This document shows positions 45,067 through 53,778 of a stretch of DNA of 64,000 bases, piece after piece (position 1 is the first letter of the stretch; every line of letters starts with the position of its first letter). The notes beneath the pieces are model-generated. The model was not told where the DNA came from and did not search any database. It saw only the letters and a program-made list of their open reading frames with translations. This stretch comes from Myxococcales bacterium (GTDB lineage Bacteria; Myxococcota_A; Polyangia; Polyangiales; Polyangiaceae): the NCBI GenBank assembly GCA_016703425.1, contig JADJCA010000001.1, forward strand, positions 496,001 to 560,000, in the 5' to 3' direction. A program made the translations under genes and the position numbers.

Positions 45067-46131
45067 TCAGGGCGCCGCACGCCGCACGAGGCGGCTCTTG
45101 GGCGAGCCCACGTCCAAGAGCTCGCTGGGGCGAAGGCGCGTGGTCCGCCTCTCTTCGTCGATGACGAAGTCGCGCTTCTTCCGGCCCTTCCATCGCAAAA
45201 AGAGCTTCTCGGCGTGGGTCACGATGGCGCCCGCGACGTCGACGCCGCTCGTGCGCTCGATGCCTTCGAGGCCGGGGGAGCTGTTGATCTCGAGGATCTT
45301 CGGGCCGTCGCGGCTCTCCAAGAGATCGACGCCGGCGACCTCCAGGCCCATGACCTTGGTGGCCATGGTGGCCGCCTTGACGAAGCGCCGATCGAGATCG
45401 ACGCGGACGCCGAGACCGCCGCGGTGCAGGTTCGAGCGAAACTCACCGGCCTTCGCTTGGCGGCGCATGGCCGCGACGACGCGGTTGCCCACGACGATGG
45501 CGCGGTAGTCGCGGCCGCGCGACTCGGCGATGTACTCCTGCAGGATGATGTCCTGGCCCATGGCCCAGAGCGTCTCCAAGAGCGACGTCACCGCTTGCGG
45601 CGTCTCAGCGATCATCGTGCCGATGCCTTGCGCGCCTTGCTGGAGCTTCACGATGGCCGGCGTGCCTCCTACGAAGGAGAGCGCCATGTCGACGGACGCC
45701 GGCGTTCGTGCGCAGACGGTGCGCGGCACGTCGATGTTCTTCTTCGTGAGCAGCTGCATCGCGCGGAGCTTGTCGCGGGAGCGCGCGATGGCGATGGCCG
45801 TGTTCATCACCGGCACGCCCATCATGTCGAACTGACGCACGACGGCGAGGCCGTAGTTGGTGATCGAGGCGCCGATGCGCGGAATGACCATGTCGGCGCG
45901 CGGGACCGGCCGATCGCCGAGGAACATCGACGGGCGCCCGCGCGAGACGGCGATATGAAAATCGAGCGGATCGGCGACCGTGACGTCGTGGCCGCGGGAG
46001 CGCGCCGCGAGCACCAAACGGCTCGTGGAATAGAGCGAGGCGTTGCGGGAGAGGACGAGGAGGCGCACGTTTTGCTCGACCCGAAGGCCGTAGGGCGAAG
46101 GTAGGGGGAGCCGGCGCATGAGCGCAAGCAT
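45067..46131 (-). CDS. RimK-family ATP-grasp ligase
   Basis: 354 residues from ATG 46131; ATG 46119 is also possible. Typical start 'VRLLVLSRNASLYSTSRLVLAARSRGHDVTVADPL', then 'RADMVIPRIGASITNYGLAVVRQF', the RimK signature. The ATP-grasp core follows ('VKLQQGAQGIGTMIAET', 'DIILQEYIAESRGRDYRAIVVG', 'AMRRQAKAGEFRSNLHRGG', 'VAGVDLLESRDGPKILEINSSPGLEGIE'). RimK adds glutamate to the S6 ribosomal protein or makes poly-glutamate chains on other acceptors. The C-terminal 50 residues are a basic extension. It diverges from the acidic propeller-like gene; the 110 bases between hold both promoters. Confidence 0.85.
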   Translation of the reverse strand: MLALMRRLPLPSPYGLRVEQNVRLLVLSRNASLYSTSRLVLAARSRGHDVTVADPLDFHIAVSRGRPSMFLGDRPVPRADMVIPRIGASITNYGLAVVRQFDMMGVPVMNTAIAIARSRDKLRAMQLLTKKNIDVPRTVCARTPASVDMALSFVGGTPAIVKLQQGAQGIGTMIAETPQAVTSLLETLWAMGQDIILQEYIAESRGRDYRAIVVGNRVVAAMRRQAKAGEFRSNLHRGGLGVRVDLDRRFVKAATMATKVMGLEVAGVDLLESRDGPKILEINSSPGLEGIERTSGVDVAGAIVTHAEKLFLRWKGRKKRDFVIDEERRTTRLRPSELLDVGSPKSRLVRRAAP

Positions 46132-46242
46132 CTCGAATTTGGAGGGAAATTCCCCGGCAAAGCGCGGCCCGACGGCCGCCGGCGGGGCCGGCTCGCGCAA
46201 GCGGTCGCGAAGTCGCGGCACCCACGCTAGAGTCGGTCCCCC

Positions 46243-47356
46243 ATGCCGCTGCCGCGCCGCCCCGACGACCTCTCCGGCGATCTGCCCCCACTCGACGGGC
46301 CCCTCGAAGGCGAAGACGAAGACGAGAGCGGCGGCGAGGCGGCGATCGGACGAAGAGCTCGACGCGCTCATCGAGCACGCGGGCGATCCGTTGGACGACG
46401 CGACGAACGAGCACGAGCCCGTCCTCGGCGAGACGTTCAACGCGGCCCCGGGCGCAAACGAGAGCGACCTCGAGCACGACGACGCCGAGTCGGTGCCCGA
46501 TCTCGATGTCGGCAACGACGCCGTCGACTTCGAGGAAGGCTTCATGGACGACGCCACCGAAGACGCCCCGGCGGAGGACACGGACCTCGCCGCCGAGATC
46601 GCGCCCAGCGTTGGCGACGCCGGCGAGGAAGGTCCGTCGGACGCCGACGAGGCGCTTCGCGAGGAAGATCTGCCGTCGCTCGACGCCGACGACGGCGGGG
46701 AAGGCGACGAGCGGCATTTCTTCGACAAGCTCGGCGGCGAAGAGGCGCCGCTGCCGTGGGCGCGAGAGCGCTGGGAGCCGGCGCCCGTGACGGTGCGGCC
46801 CGAGGTCGGGCCCGTCTCGTTGGTGGCCGCGGCGCCGCTGGGGGCGCTGGCGCTCGGCGAGCGATTGATGCGCGTCGAGATCGACGGCCCTGTGGTTCCG
46901 CTCGCGGCCGAGGGGCTCCCCGAAGAGGGGCGGCGAGCGCTCGTCGTGGGACCGACGCGCTCGAGCCATCCGGCCATCTTCGTGCAAGCCGCCGCTGGCA
47001 CGTACCGCAGCGACGACGGCGGCGCGTCCTTCGCGCCGAGCGACGCGGCCCCGCTCGAGGTCGGCGTCGACGTCGACCGGCTCGGCATGCTCCTGCCGAC
47101 GGGCTTCGAGATCGCCGCCGCGACGCGAGCCGGTGACGGCTTGCTCGTGCTGGTGCGCGCCCTCAGCTACGGCCGCTTGTACTTGGCGACGCTGGCCAAA
47201 GATCGGTGGGAGCTGGTCCTCGAGTTCCCCGAACCCGAGTCTGACGCCGATGGCGGCGCGAGCGATCTCACGCTTGGCTGGGATCCGCAGCGGTCCCTCT
47301 TGTGGGTGGGCGGCGCCTTCGGCCTCCTCGCGCTCCAGCCCCGCCGCGGGGCCTGA
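46243..47356 (+). CDS. Acidic-N-terminal propeller-like protein (frame broken once)
   Basis: Starts at ATG 46243 with 'MPLPRRPDDLSGDLPPLDGPLEGEDEDES'. Near 46350 the frame moves by one base to 'SDEELDALIEHAGDPLDD' and continues to 47356, about 370 residues. The first 170 residues are very acidic and disordered-looking. The rest looks like propeller blades ('TYRSDDGGASFAPSD', 'RSLLWVGGAFGLLALQPRRG'). No signal peptide is seen, so probably cytoplasmic. Function unknown. Confidence 0.55.
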
Positions 47357-47432
47357 AGACGGAAGGAGCTGGCTAAATGGCCGGGCCGACCTTTCTTCGG
47401 TATGCTGCGGGGTCCTTGGAGCGTCCGCCTCG

Positions 47433-48005
47433 GTGACCATCGCCCGCGAAGAGTTGGTGCTCGCGCTCGCCCCGTCGCTGGGGGAGGAGAAGAGCATCGA
47501 GGTCGTGCTCGGAGCGCTCACGCGACTCGGCTACGAAAACCCGTTGCTCGACGCGACGCAGGTCGACGCGGTGCTTGATTTGCTCGCCTCGGAGGCGGGC
47601 CTCGTCGGTGTCGCGGCGCGCGTGGCCAAGCAACGAAGCCGTGTCTTCGCCGATGAGCCACAGAGCGGCACCACGGGCGAGTCGAGCTCCTCGACGAGGC
47701 GCTCCATGTGGCCGCGCGGTGACGCGCGCATCTACGAGTCGTCGTCGACGCTCCGCGCGCCATCCATTCCGCCTTCGGGGCCCCCGCGCTTCCGCGCCAA
47801 GGACTTGGCGCGAATGCTGGCGCCCACGATTGGTGACGCGAGGGCCGTCGAGACGGTGGCCGCCGCCGTTGGGAAGCTCGGCGTCTCGCCCACGGACATG
47901 ACGCAAGAGGAGGCGCTCGACGTCCTCGAAGCGCTGGCCGGCGAGCCGGGGACGCTGGGCGTCACGGCGCGCTTCGCCAAAGCGCGTCTCCTCTTGAAGG
48001 CGTAA
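47433..48005 (+). CDS. Small tandem-domain protein, function unknown
   Basis: 190 residues from GTG 47433 (VTIAREELVLALAPSL). Two related helical units of about 60 residues: 'LALAPSLGEEKSIEVVLGALTRLGYENPLLDATQVDAVLDLLASE' and 'RMLAPTIGDARAVETVAAAVGKLGVSPTDMTQEEALDVLEALAGE', joined by a Ser/Thr/Arg-rich linker. Each unit ends in a similar Gly-V-A-A/T-R turn. No known motif. Adjacent to the propeller-like gene on the same strand. Confidence 0.55.
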   Translation: MTIAREELVLALAPSLGEEKSIEVVLGALTRLGYENPLLDATQVDAVLDLLASEAGLVGVAARVAKQRSRVFADEPQSGTTGESSSSTRRSMWPRGDARIYESSSTLRAPSIPPSGPPRFRAKDLARMLAPTIGDARAVETVAAAVGKLGVSPTDMTQEEALDVLEALAGEPGTLGVTARFAKARLLLKA

Positions 48006-48064
48006 GGGTCCCCGGTTGCCTTCCAGCGGTTGACGCCGTTGCGACGCAGCCGCATGGAGGCCGC

Positions 48065-48956
48065 ATGACTCGACGCACCATTGCCTTTCTCGCCCTCGCA
48101 TCGACCGCGGCCCTTGGTGGCCACCTGCTCGCAGCCTGCGGGGAGGACGATGGTGGCGGCGGCGTGGATGCGGGCGCCGCGGACGTGAGCCTCGACACCT
48201 CGCTCCCGAAGGCCGATGGCTCCGCGGGCTCCGACGCCGGAACCCCCGTCGATGCGAGCAAGACCGACAGCGCGGCCACCACCGACGGCGGCCAAGACGC
48301 CACGGTGGTCGTCGATGCGTCCCTCGACGCCGGTGCCGACGCGGCCCTCGACGCCGCGACCGACGCACCGCCGTGCGTCCCGCTCGTCCTGCTCGACGGC
48401 GGCGGCGTGGTGCCCACGCCTTACCTTCAGGCGAGCGACAGTCCGTTCCGCTGCGTGCCTTTCACCAGCTACTACCACCTCGACAACCTCGAAGATGGCG
48501 GCATCAAGAAGCCCGGCCTCACGGCGCTCTCCGGCGTGTCGACCCTGAGCTCGTTCTCGGGCCTCGATCATCGACTCCGTCGACGGGGACGACGGGACGC
48601 TGAGCGACGGCGGCACGATCGGCTCGTGCCCCGGCTGCAACTCTTGGTTCACCGGCAACAGCACAGCGGGCATCGAGTTCCAGTTCAACGAAGCCACGCT
48701 CGGCGCGCTGCCCACGCATGCGGGCCTTGTCTGGACCGACGGCTCCGGCAACGTCACCGTGACGTTCTCAGCCTTCGGCGCCGACGGTGGCGTGCTGGTC
48801 AGCTACGCGACCTCGGGGATCGGTGACGGCTCGAACAACAGCACGAGCGCCGAGGACCGCTTCTTCGGGGCCGTGCATGATGCAGGCATCAAGCGCATCA
48901 AGGTGACGCACACGTCCGGCGGCCTCGAGGTCGACCACGTGCAATACGGGCGGTGA
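48065..48956 (+). CDS. Lipoprotein with a conserved C-terminal domain (frame broken once)
   Basis: About 297 residues. Lipobox HLLAAC, a long Asp/Ala/Thr linker, then 'PTPYLQASDSPFRC...FTSYYHLDNLEDGG'. A one-base change near 48560 must be corrected for the domain to continue: 'SIIDSVDGDDGTLSDGGTIGSC', 'GIEFQFNEATLGALPTHAGLVWTDG', 'TVTFSAFGADGGVL', 'AEDRFFGAVHDAGIKRIKVTHTSGGLEVDHVQYGR'. That C-terminal pattern is seen in other secreted bacterial proteins. Probably surface anchored; ligand unknown. Confidence 0.65.
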
Positions 48957-49032
48957 GCCCCGCCGATGGCCCCGGCGTGCGGCGCAATTGACCCATGGCC
49001 TCTCGCGTCGGCCAGCGCTACCCTGCCCGCCG

Positions 49033-49830
49033 ATGTTGAGGCCCTCGCTCTCTCCGCGGCTGGCATTCCTCGGTCTGACGGCTACCCTCGCCATGGCGTG
49101 CGGCGAACAAGGTGACGGCGCGGTCACGCCAGGGGAAGACGACCGCACCCTCGGGGACGCGCAGGCGGAGCCTCCTAGGGCGCCGCAGCCGCCTTCCTCG
49201 GACGCGGGCGCCGCGAGCGACGCGGCCGACGCGACGGCGGTGAGCCTCGCGGAGCGATGGCTCGCCTTCGCAGAGAAGCGCGGGGCAGCGCGCGGCGATC
49301 TCGCCATTGGGATCCGCGGTCGCGACGTGCACGGTGTGCGGCACGCCACGCGTGTGGGCGCCAAGTTCGACGACACCCTGATCGTCGTGACCGGCGGCAC
49401 GGTGACCGTGTTCCCCGTTTCGACGCACCCCTTCGAGAAGACCTCCACGACCGTCCCCGACGTCACGGCCGACGGCAAGCGTGACGTCGCCATGATCCGG
49501 CCCGGTCTCTACCGGGCCGTGCTCCGCGACGCGAGCCGCAACATTGGCGGCGCGCTGACGTACCACGTGCTCGCCACGAGCGGCTCCGACCGCATTCCTG
49601 CGTGGCGGAACACGAATCAGGACGACCAGTACTCGGACGCGGAGAAGAGCGCGTCGGTGGCCCGCGGCGACTACGCGACCGCGATTCTCTTCCACCAAGC
49701 GGCGGCGTCGCCGCCCGCGCAAGGCTGCCAGGTGATGGAGCCGGGGAGCGTGGCCAAGCTGCTGCCCCTTCTCAAGGACGAATTCCGCTACTTGCTCGTC
49801 GATGACGGCGACGACGTACCGAGCCTCTAG
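49033..49830 (+). CDS. Lipoprotein of unknown function with H...GCxxM end motif
   Basis: 265 residues from ATG 49033; lipobox LAMAC, then an Asp/Ala/Gln-rich linker (to about 70). The body is mixed: 'LAIGIRGRDVHGVRHATRVGAKFDDTLIVVTGGTVTVFPVSTHPFEKTSTTVPDVT', 'GLYRAVLRDASR', 'GALTYHVLATSGSDRIPAWRN'. Near the end 'AILFHQAAASPPAQGCQVMEPGS' has a His then Gly-Cys-x-x-Met, reminiscent of the L,D-transpeptidase catalytic motif, but the Ser-His-Gly and the Arg are absent; this likeness is speculative. A periplasm-facing lipoprotein in any case. Confidence 0.5.
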   Translation: MLRPSLSPRLAFLGLTATLAMACGEQGDGAVTPGEDDRTLGDAQAEPPRAPQPPSSDAGAASDAADATAVSLAERWLAFAEKRGAARGDLAIGIRGRDVHGVRHATRVGAKFDDTLIVVTGGTVTVFPVSTHPFEKTSTTVPDVTADGKRDVAMIRPGLYRAVLRDASRNIGGALTYHVLATSGSDRIPAWRNTNQDDQYSDAEKSASVARGDYATAILFHQAAASPPAQGCQVMEPGSVAKLLPLLKDEFRYLLVDDGDDVPSL

Positions 49831-49911
49831 GACCGCTCAGCCGCGGCCCTCGCGTGGCCCTGGAGCCTTCCGCGCTGCGCGACGCCATCGGTCGCGCGCT
49901 GAGCTAGATTG

Positions 49912-51111
49912 ATGCCCGTGAGCATCATCGTCCAAAAATACGGCGGCTCCTCCGTCGCCGACGTCGCAAAGCTCGGACAAGTCGCGGACCGCGTCGTCGC
50001 CGCCAAGCGCTCGGGGCACGACGTCGTGGTCGTCGTCAGCGCCATGGGCAAGACCACAGACAGCCTCCTCGCCCTCGCGCGCTCCGTCGCCGAGGGCGGC
50101 CCCGGCGGCGCCTCCGAGGCGCCCCGCCGCGAGCTCGACATGCTCGTGTCGACCGGCGAGCGCGTCTCCATGGCGCTCCTCTCCATCGCCATTCATGCCC
50201 GCGGCGAGCAAGCCATCAGCTTCACCGGCAGCCAGTCCGGGATCATCACGAGCGATCGGCACTTCGACGCCCGCATCATCGAGGTCCGGCCTCATCGCAT
50301 CGAAGACGAGTTGGCGCGCGGCAAAATCGTCATCGTCGCCGGCTACCAGGGCATGAGCTACCGGCGCGAGATCACGACCCTGGGCCGTGGCGGCTCCGAC
50401 ACGACGGCCGTCGCCCTCGCGGCAGCGCTGTCGGCCGAGCGGTGTGAGATCTACAGCGACGTCGATGGCGTCTATTCCGCCGACCCGCGCGTCGTGCCCG
50501 ACGCGGCGCACCTGCCCACGCTCGACTTGGCCACGCTCGGCGAGATGGCCGAGGCCGGCGCGAAGGTGCTGAACGCCCAGGCCGTCGAGTGGGCCCGCCG
50601 CGCGAAGATCGCCATCTTCGCGCGCAAGACCAACGATCCCGTCGGCGCCGGGCGCGAGACGGTCGCCGCCGGGGAGGCCCCTTCGTCCGACGCGCGCGTG
50701 CGCGGTGTCGTCGGCGTCGGGAACATCGCGGAAATCACGTGCAGCGCCTCGGTCCAGCGCCTCGCCGCGGCCGCCACCGAGAGCGGCCTCGCGCTCTACG
50801 ATCTCTCCGGCGACGAGCGCGGCGCCCACGCGGTCGTGGCCCTCGCGAACGTGCCAGACTTTGCCGAGCGGCGCGCGGTCTTGGAGCGGCTCGCGTCGCC
50901 CCTCGAGATCCGCACCGACGGCGCCCTCGTGAGCCTCGTGGGCGCTGAGCTCGCCGGCGAGGCCGCCAACGTCGCCAAGGCGCTCGAGGATGCGGGTGCC
51001 CATCCGCGCTTTCTCACGAGCGGTCCGCTTCGCATCTCGGCGACGATCCCTGCGGGAGCGCTCGACGCGGCGCAGCGCGCGCTGCATGCGCGGTTTGTGA
51101 GCGCGATCTAG
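49912..51111 (+). CDS. lysC: Aspartate kinase
   Basis: 399 residues from ATG 49912. Amino acid kinase domain: 'IVQKYGGSSVADVAKL' (the KYGG motif), 'VVVVVSAMGKTTDSLL', 'LVSTGERVSMALLSIAI', 'GRGGSDTTAVALAAAL' (phosphate loop) and 'YSDVDGVYSADPRV' (metal and substrate). Two C-terminal ACT regions ('GVVGVGNIAEITCSASVQRLAAAATES' and 'VSLVGAELAGEAANVAKALEDAGA') suggest feedback control by lysine or threonine. First step of the lysine/threonine/methionine/diaminopimelate branch. Stands alone; no pathway partner adjacent. Confidence 0.92.
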   Translation: MPVSIIVQKYGGSSVADVAKLGQVADRVVAAKRSGHDVVVVVSAMGKTTDSLLALARSVAEGGPGGASEAPRRELDMLVSTGERVSMALLSIAIHARGEQAISFTGSQSGIITSDRHFDARIIEVRPHRIEDELARGKIVIVAGYQGMSYRREITTLGRGGSDTTAVALAAALSAERCEIYSDVDGVYSADPRVVPDAAHLPTLDLATLGEMAEAGAKVLNAQAVEWARRAKIAIFARKTNDPVGAGRETVAAGEAPSSDARVRGVVGVGNIAEITCSASVQRLAAAATESGLALYDLSGDERGAHAVVALANVPDFAERRAVLERLASPLEIRTDGALVSLVGAELAGEAANVAKALEDAGAHPRFLTSGPLRISATIPAGALDAAQRALHARFVSAI

Positions 51112-51197
51112 CCGCACCGACGTCGGCATGCACAAGAGCGCGCCACGGTCGATTGCGCCCGTTGACCAGCGCGACAGGGCCATGCGACGGTCACGGC

Positions 51198-51512
51198 ATG
51201 ACTCGGCTCGCGCGCTCGCACACGGTCCCGCTTTCCGACGGCGTTCGGGTGAAGGTGCAGTTGGGCGTGGCGAAGGCACGCGACGGCGGCCGTTACCTGA
51301 CCCAGCTCGCGGCTTCCGTCGAGGAGCCTGCCGGTTGGGCCCTGTCGGCCGCGGTGGCTGGCACCCCGACTAACCGTGGCGCGGGCACCGGCGCTTCCGT
51401 GATCATGGCCCAGGCGCTCGCGATCACACAACGGCGAGCGACGCTCCGAGGAACCAAACTGCGCACAACGGTCATCGAGGCGCTCGCCGACGGCACGGTC
51501 ACGACACGGTAG
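51198..51512 (+). CDS. Hypothetical protein, 104 residues
   Basis: From ATG 51198 (MTRLARSHTVPLSDGVRVKVQLGVAKARDGGRYLTQLAASVEE). Strand-rich, neutral, with no signal peptide. The Thr/Ala-rich end is 'GTKLRTTVIEALADGTVTTR'. Not recognised. Confidence 0.45.
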   Translation: MTRLARSHTVPLSDGVRVKVQLGVAKARDGGRYLTQLAASVEEPAGWALSAAVAGTPTNRGAGTGASVIMAQALAITQRRATLRGTKLRTTVIEALADGTVTTR

Positions 51513-51566
51513 AGCCCGCGCTCGGTCGCTCGCGCAACGCAGCGCGCACCAACGTGCGGTCGACGC

Positions 51567-51830
51567 TCAGCGACAGTCCCATGAGCACCCGGATTCGAAG
51601 CAACGAACCGTAACGGCGCGCCCGCACCCGGCGGCGAGGACCGCGACGCGGTCGCGACCGCTGTACCGCTGCGTGGCGCTGCGCGTCTCGATGTCGTCGT
51701 AGTCGCACCCGAGAACCGTCGAGGCGCGCAGACGTGCCTCGTGGACGAGGGCCTCGTCGGTCGCACATCCGCATCCGGTCGCAAAGAACGCGAGTGCGGC
51801 GAGCGCAAGCGTGGCCCCGGCACGGCGCAT
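51567..51830 (-). CDS. Small Cys-rich lipoprotein
   Basis: 87 residues. Signal MRRAGATLALAALAFFATGC, lipobox FFATGC. The mature part has six more Cys: 'GCATDEALVHEARLRASTVLGCDYDDIETRSATQRYSGRDRVAVLAAGCGRAVTVRCFESGCSWDC', a compact disulfide-rich pattern. Not homologous by eye to the pair at 52011-52871, but of the same style. The stretch 51831-52010 between them shows nothing else. Confidence 0.65.
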   Translation of the reverse strand: MRRAGATLALAALAFFATGCGCATDEALVHEARLRASTVLGCDYDDIETRSATQRYSGRDRVAVLAAGCGRAVTVRCFESGCSWDCR

Positions 51831-52010
51831 GGACCTTCGACGTCCGCGCGGCCCCCGGCATTCCCTCGGGCGCTACGATTCTCGGAAGCTCAGCCGGTTT
51901 CGCCCGCCCCCCGCAGGTGGCGCCAGGAATCGCGTGCGCGCTTCGGCGCTTAGCGGCCCGCGTCACACGCGCAGCCCCGCGGCCCACGCGGCGGTGGCGA
52001 CCTTCACGAG

Positions 52011-52424
52011 CTAGCCCCCGTCACACAAGGTCGCCCGGGCGGCTCGCTCCGCAAGCTCGGGCGAGCACCGGACTTCCCACTCGGCGGACAGCTCACGCGG
52101 CGCGCCGGAGCTCAGGAGCAAAGCGACCCCTGCGTCGTTCACGCGGCAGTCCACGCCCAGTGTCGTCCCCTGATCAGCGGACACGCACAGAACCTTGACG
52201 AGCCGTCGACAGGCAGCGTCCGGTGCGAGCAGAGTTCCGATCCGAAGCGAGCACGAGCCGGGGCAGCTCTCGGATCCATACGCAAGGCACGGAGACGGAT
52301 CCACGGCAACATCCGTGGACGCATCAACGACGCCCCCGTCGACCGCGTCGAGGCGCGCGGCGCATCCGACGCCGAGTACGCTCGCGAGCCCCAGCCAAAG
52401 GCCGACGATATGCGCGCCGCGCAT
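52011..52424 (-). CDS. Cys-rich lipoprotein, tandem copy 1
   Basis: 137 residues from ATG 52424 (MRGAHIVGLWLGLASVLGVGC), lipobox LGVGC. The mature part has a 'CPGSCSLRIGTLL...CRRLVKVLCVSADQG...DCRVNDAGVALLLSSGAPRELSAEWEVRCSPEL...ATLCDGG' pattern that matches the next gene (copy 2) point for point. Its upstream bases repeat the end of the small gene at 52871 as well, so a duplication included that junction. Probably outer-membrane anchored; function unknown. Confidence 0.65.
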   Translation of the reverse strand: MRGAHIVGLWLGLASVLGVGCAARLDAVDGGVVDASTDVAVDPSPCLAYGSESCPGSCSLRIGTLLAPDAACRRLVKVLCVSADQGTTLGVDCRVNDAGVALLLSSGAPRELSAEWEVRCSPELAERAARATLCDGG

Positions 52425-52457
52425 CACGGCTCCCCCTGCGAATGCATGACCCAAGCT

Positions 52458-52871
52458 TCAGTTACCCCCATCGCACATCGTCACGTGAAACGCGCGGTCC
52501 ATCATTTCCCTAGTGCAACGCGCTTGCCACGCGGCGGGCAGCTCGGCGGGGGCCCCTTCGTTCAGCACAAGGATCGCGCCCGCATCGTTGACGCGACAAT
52601 CGCTGGCGAGCGTGGCCCCCTGCTCCGCGTAGGCGCAGATGAAGTCGACGCGATTGCCGCAGGAGGCGTCAACGGCAAGGGTATAGCCCCGGCGCAGCAC
52701 GCACTCCGCTGGACATTGGCTTGGGGCGAACGCCGCGCACGCCACGCCGGCCTCTGAACCTGCGTCAGTGCCGGCCGGCGGGTTCCCCCCAGCATCGTCG
52801 AGCCGGGCGGCACACGCCGCTGCGCTCGCGCACGCGAGGGCAGCGAACAGCCCGGCAAGGGCGCCGCGCAT
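52458..52871 (-). CDS. Cys-rich lipoprotein, tandem copy 2
   Basis: 137 residues from ATG 52871; a GTG at 52874 would overlap the upstream stop by 4 bases. Lipobox ASAAAC. Shares the Cys spacing and the 'DCRVNDAGAILVLNEGAPAELPAAWQARC...MCDGG' pattern with copy 1. The stop of the gene at 52871 overlaps its start (GTGATG), so the two are translated as a unit. Confidence 0.7.
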   Translation of the reverse strand: MRGALAGLFAALACASAAACAARLDDAGGNPPAGTDAGSEAGVACAAFAPSQCPAECVLRRGYTLAVDASCGNRVDFICAYAEQGATLASDCRVNDAGAILVLNEGAPAELPAAWQARCTREMMDRAFHVTMCDGGN

Positions 52872-53077
52872 CACGGCTCCCCCTGCGAGTGCACCACCCA
52901 GGCCTCCCAGATGGTCAAGCCGCCCGCGGGGACGGCATAGGGATGCAGCTCAATTGTGTACGAACACGCACCAGGGTTGATCGTCCCATCGAGTGAGGTT
53001 ACCGCGATGCGCATGCGAACGTCGTAGTCCGTTTGAGAGGCGATCGTTGAGGTCGCGCGCCCTGCCGCGCGCATCAC
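52871..53077 (-). CDS. Short protein at the head of the Cys-rich lipoprotein genes
   Basis: 68 residues; starts with the GTGATG overlapping the stop of the TPR gene. 'VRMRIAVTSLDGTINPGACSYTIELHPYAVPAGGLTIWEAWVVHSQGEP'. No signal peptide. Its last dozen codons reappear, decayed, just upstream of copy 1 (as TEAWVMHSQGEP), marking a duplication break. A real gene is likely because both ends overlap its neighbours by four bases. One base near 53078-53090 could not be fully reconciled by hand. Confidence 0.5.
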   Translation of the reverse strand: MMRAAGRATSTIASQTDYDVRMRIAVTSLDGTINPGACSYTIELHPYAVPAGGLTIWEAWVVHSQGEP

Positions 53078-53709
53078 CGCCCCGCCGCCGCCCTCGCGAG
53101 CGCTCGCCGCGCCGCGTCGGGCGCCTCGGGGTGCCCCACCGGGTCGAGCGACGACGCGACGAGCGACAGCGCCGCTCCGAGGACGCTCATTTCCTGTTTG
53201 AGCGCCTCGTTGCCGTCACGCTCCGCGATGCGCGCGATGCGTCTCACGACCGCCAACTCGGCGGGCACGCGCTTGAGCTCGCGGTACCGCGCCGCCAGCG
53301 CCCGTAGCGCGTCGACGCCGCCGCCGCGCGCCGCCGCTTCCTCGAGCTCCTTCACCGCTTCTTCGCGCTGGCCCACGCGCCACAGGGCGCCGGCGCGCGC
53401 GATGCGAAGCTTTGCGCCTTCGGCTCGGTTCGCCAGGCCGACCGTGTACACGCGGAGCGCTTCGGTGAAGTCGCCGCGCTTCTCACGGAGGGCGCCGAGG
53501 CCCAGGTAGCAGCGCTCGCAGCTTCGATCGAGCGTCACCGCGTCGGTGTAGCGCCGCAGCGCCACGTCCTCGTTGCCCTGCGCGATCTGGCGCTCCGCCG
53601 ACGCGATGAGCTCGTCGACCGACGACGCTCGCGCCTCGCCTGCGAAGACGAGGGCGACCACGGAGACGACGGCGGACACCTGGAGCGCAAGCAGACGCGA
53701 CCGCCTCAT
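53074..53709 (-). CDS. TPR protein with signal peptide
   Basis: 211 residues from ATG 53709 (MRRSRLLALQVSAVVSVVALVFAGEARA, then SSVDEL). TPR helices: 'AERQIAQGNEDVALRRYTDAVTLDRSCERCYLGLGALREKRGDFTEALRVYTVGLANRAEGAKLRIARAGALWRVGQREEAVKELEEAAARG'. Secreted or periplasmic, with no lipobox. It heads the overlapping minus-strand operon with the small gene and the two Cys-rich lipoproteins. Confidence 0.7.
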   Translation of the reverse strand: MRRSRLLALQVSAVVSVVALVFAGEARASSVDELIASAERQIAQGNEDVALRRYTDAVTLDRSCERCYLGLGALREKRGDFTEALRVYTVGLANRAEGAKLRIARAGALWRVGQREEAVKELEEAAARGGGVDALRALAARYRELKRVPAELAVVRRIARIAERDGNEALKQEMSVLGAALSLVASSLDPVGHPEAPDAARRALARAAAGR

Positions 53710-53778
53710 GACGCGCCTCAATGGCCCGTGCAAGGTGAGGACGCGTCCATTCCCGTGCGGCGCCGCTCTGCGCCGAAC

